The notes below the pieces were generated by a model. That model did not search any database. It was not told the origin of the DNA and saw nothing but the letters and a program-made list of their open reading frames with translations. A program made the translations under genes and the position numbers. Below, piece by piece: positions 62,282-64,000 of a stretch of 64,000 bases of DNA. This DNA is from Streptomyces sp. NBC_01571 (GTDB lineage: Bacteria; Actinomycetota; Actinomycetes; Streptomycetales; Streptomycetaceae): assembly GCF_026339875.1 (NCBI RefSeq), contig NZ_JAPEPZ010000003.1, positions 1 to 64,000 on the forward strand, read 5' to 3'. Position 1 is the first letter of the stretch, and each line of letters begins with the position of its first letter.

Positions 62282-63685
62282 GTGAACATCGACGATCTCT
62301 ACTGGCAGGCGCGCCATCACGGCGGCGTATCCCCGCGGATGGTGCGAACCCTCCTCGACCTGGGGCAGTTGGAGCTGTTGATCCAGGCGGCGCAGGAGCG
62401 CGGGGACTGGAACTGCGCGCAGGCGGCGGCGCGTGAGTTGTGCGCGGCCGCGGAGTTCGAGCGGGCGCTGGCGCTGTTGGTCCCTTTCACCGATGTCGGC
62501 TGGCGGGCCGCCGAGTGGACCACCGCCGAGATCATGATCCGGCGGGGCGAGGGCGATGAGGCGCTCGCGATGGTCCGCCCGGACGCGGCCGAGAGGGCCA
62601 ACGGCCACGCGTGCGCGCGATACGCCGAGCTTGCGGTGATGGCCGGGCGGTGCGACGAGGCCATCGGGGTGCTCACGCCCCATCTCGGGGAGGCGTGGCT
62701 GCTGTCGCACCTCATCAAGGTGACCGAGGGCCAGGGACGGGACGACGAGGTCCTGGACCTCCTCACCAGGGCGGCGGAGCGCGCAGAGGGCGAGTCGACG
62801 GGCCGGCTGGACGGGTGGCAGGTGCTGCTTGGGATCGCCCAGGTCCTGGAACGCGCCGGGCGTGCGGACGAGGCCGTCGACGTTCTGCGCACCGAAATGG
62901 CCTCCGGCCGGCGTCATCCGCTCAACTTCCCGGAGTATTACGCGAAACTCCTGGCCCGGCAGGGGTTGATCGAGGAGCTGGGAGCCCTCGCCGCCGACGA
63001 GCACTACGCCACCTTCGACGTGTATGCGAAAGCGCTGGAAGACGCCGGGCGGGCGCCCGAGGCCGAGGCCCTGCTGCGCGAACGTATCGGAGCCCACGAT
63101 CACCCGAAGGACCGTGTGGCGCTGATACACCTCCTTGTCCGCCAGGACAGGATCGACGAGGCCGTCGAGACCGGCCGGCCCACGTATGGCTACTACGACT
63201 GCTGGAACCTGCTCCATTGGGCGCTGGAACTGCTCGTCGACGACGGCCGCCCCGGCCGAGCCCTCGAACTCCTGGAAGAGTTCGCCGGCGCATACGCCGA
63301 GGGACACCCGGATGGCGTCCTGCACCTGAGGCTCTGGCTGCTCGGCGAAGCGGGCCGCTGCCCGGAGGGCATCGCTCAGGCCATCGCCCTCAACGAGGAG
63401 GAGCCCGGCGAGTGGGACACCGCGTTGGCGCGACTGCTGGAGCGCGACGGCCAACTGGAAGCTGCCCTGGCGCTTCTGCGCTCATCCACCCACCATCTGG
63501 CCGACCTCGACTTGGCCGACATGCTGATCCAGCACGGCCGTCCGGCCGAGGCCCTCGCCGCCATCCCCACGATCGCAGAAGGTCGGGCGGCCGCCGAACG
63601 GCGGGAACGGGAAAGGGCGCAGCGGCAGGAGCAGGACGACCCCTGGGGCGGCGTGGGCGAGTTTGCCCAGGAGCCCCCGCTGTAG
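62282..63685 (+). CDS. Tetratricopeptide-repeat protein
   Basis: 467 residues from GTG 62282. Helical TPR-like repeats run throughout: CAAAEFERALALLVPFTDVG, YAELAVMAGRCDEAIGVLTP, LERAGRADEAVDVLRTEMAS, LEDAGRAPEAEALLRERIGA, LVDDGRPGRALELLEEFAGA. The charged tail is RAAAERRERERAQRQEQDDP. No enzymatic domain. Such proteins are common in Streptomyces and probably act in protein-protein interaction. Confidence 0.8.
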   Translation: MNIDDLYWQARHHGGVSPRMVRTLLDLGQLELLIQAAQERGDWNCAQAAARELCAAAEFERALALLVPFTDVGWRAAEWTTAEIMIRRGEGDEALAMVRPDAAERANGHACARYAELAVMAGRCDEAIGVLTPHLGEAWLLSHLIKVTEGQGRDDEVLDLLTRAAERAEGESTGRLDGWQVLLGIAQVLERAGRADEAVDVLRTEMASGRRHPLNFPEYYAKLLARQGLIEELGALAADEHYATFDVYAKALEDAGRAPEAEALLRERIGAHDHPKDRVALIHLLVRQDRIDEAVETGRPTYGYYDCWNLLHWALELLVDDGRPGRALELLEEFAGAYAEGHPDGVLHLRLWLLGEAGRCPEGIAQAIALNEEEPGEWDTALARLLERDGQLEAALALLRSSTHHLADLDLADMLIQHGRPAEALAAIPTIAEGRAAAERRERERAQRQEQDDPWGGVGEFAQEPPL

Positions 63686-63786
63686 GTGTCGTGCGCCGCG
63701 GACGTTCGTCTCGCTCCGGCCCTCCCTGTGGGCCGATCGGGTGAACTGTCGCGGGCGGGAGAACCCTCTGCCTGCGGCCGTGCGTC

Positions 63787-64000
63787 GTGCCGGGTGTGGA
63801 AGCGATCAACGAAGTACACGTATCGGAGTCCGGTCTGGTCGTGGTCGACGTGGCAGCCGCCGACGACCAGACCGCCTTCGCCTTCCAGGCGGCCCTGACC
63901 GGAATGTGGGCAGCCACCTCGGTGGAACGCACGACCCGGGACCCCGGACAGCCCGGCGTACGACTGCGCTGCTACCTCGACATGCGCCAACGCCTCAGCC
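63787..64000 (+). CDS. DUF6207 family protein, partial at window edge
   Basis: GTG at 63787 (or 63796): EAINEVHVSESGLVVVDVAA, then ADDQTAFAFQAALTGMWAAT and PGQPGVRLRCYLD. These match the DUF6207 pattern (INExHVSEPGLVVxDxxAADxxTAxA...). A small Streptomyces-specific family of unknown function; the 3' end lies beyond the window. Confidence 0.75.
   Translation, partial: MPGVEAINEVHVSESGLVVVDVAAADDQTAFAFQAALTGMWAATSVERTTRDPGQPGVRLRCYLDMRQRLS

Noticed and set aside
1..64000. tRNA, rRNA or riboswitch genes
   Set aside because: I saw no tRNA-like cloverleaf, rRNA core or known riboswitch sequence on either strand; a covariance-model scan would be needed to exclude them fully.

Overview
The window reads as the extreme end of a linear replicon (chromosome arm or large linear plasmid) of a Streptomyces-like actinomycete. 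GC content is very high, many genes start with GTG or TTG, and several families are typical of Streptomyces (DUF5959, DUF6207, replication-relaxation protein, helicase-associated HA domains). The first ~390 bases hold at least eight short palindromes. Most have the loop TCC on the given strand, which is GGA on the complementary 3'-ending strand. This is the GNA-triloop hairpin architecture of Streptomyces telomeres, and the sequence is not the archetypal telomere as far as I recognise it.

Layout. 0.7-10 kb: an XRE/NACHT ATPase locus split by a frame change, a KTSC + OLD-type ATPase/TOPRIM nuclease pair, and a frameshifted REase-like/TPR gene. 10-11.2 kb: DEAH-helicase and LexA-like remnants. 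11.2-15.9 kb: a compact cluster of MazG-like pyrophosphohydrolase, acyl carrier protein, XRE regulator, ImmA/IrrE peptidase, thymidylate-synthase-like enzyme and HMUDK-type 'nucleotide kinase domain' protein; it looks like a nucleotide or DNA-base hypermodification system. 16.1-20.5 kb: a TniQ-like gene (in-frame stop) overlapping a three-gene ABC-three-component system. 20.6-24.3 kb: an intact IS21-family element with a passenger gene, perfect 6-bp target duplication and a small gene as its insertion site. 24.4-32.7 kb: a type I-B (Cas7/Cst2/DevR type) CRISPR-Cas effector operon cas6-cas8b-cas7-cas5-cas3 between two oppositely oriented arrays, with no cas1/cas2/cas4 in the window.

32.7-64 kb is a mosaic. 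It contains remnants of helicase, DUF1259, IS30, IS5, P450, DNA glycosylase and ANTAR genes; IS3, ISL3 and IS5 elements; and intact genes for an ECF sigma factor with a membrane-anchored C-terminal domain, a 2OG-Fe dioxygenase, a TetR-controlled hydrolase operon, an AbiEii-type toxin pair, a phospholipase D, small secreted proteins, an MFS transporter and a TPR protein.

Taken together, this is a telomere-proximal accessory region and defence island: NACHT, OLD, REase-TPR, possible base hypermodification, ABC-3C, CRISPR I-B and AbiEii-type loci lie side by side, with heavy insertion-sequence load and many frameshifts. The frameshifts could be real decay or, in part, sequencing errors. Coordinates of remnants are approximate.
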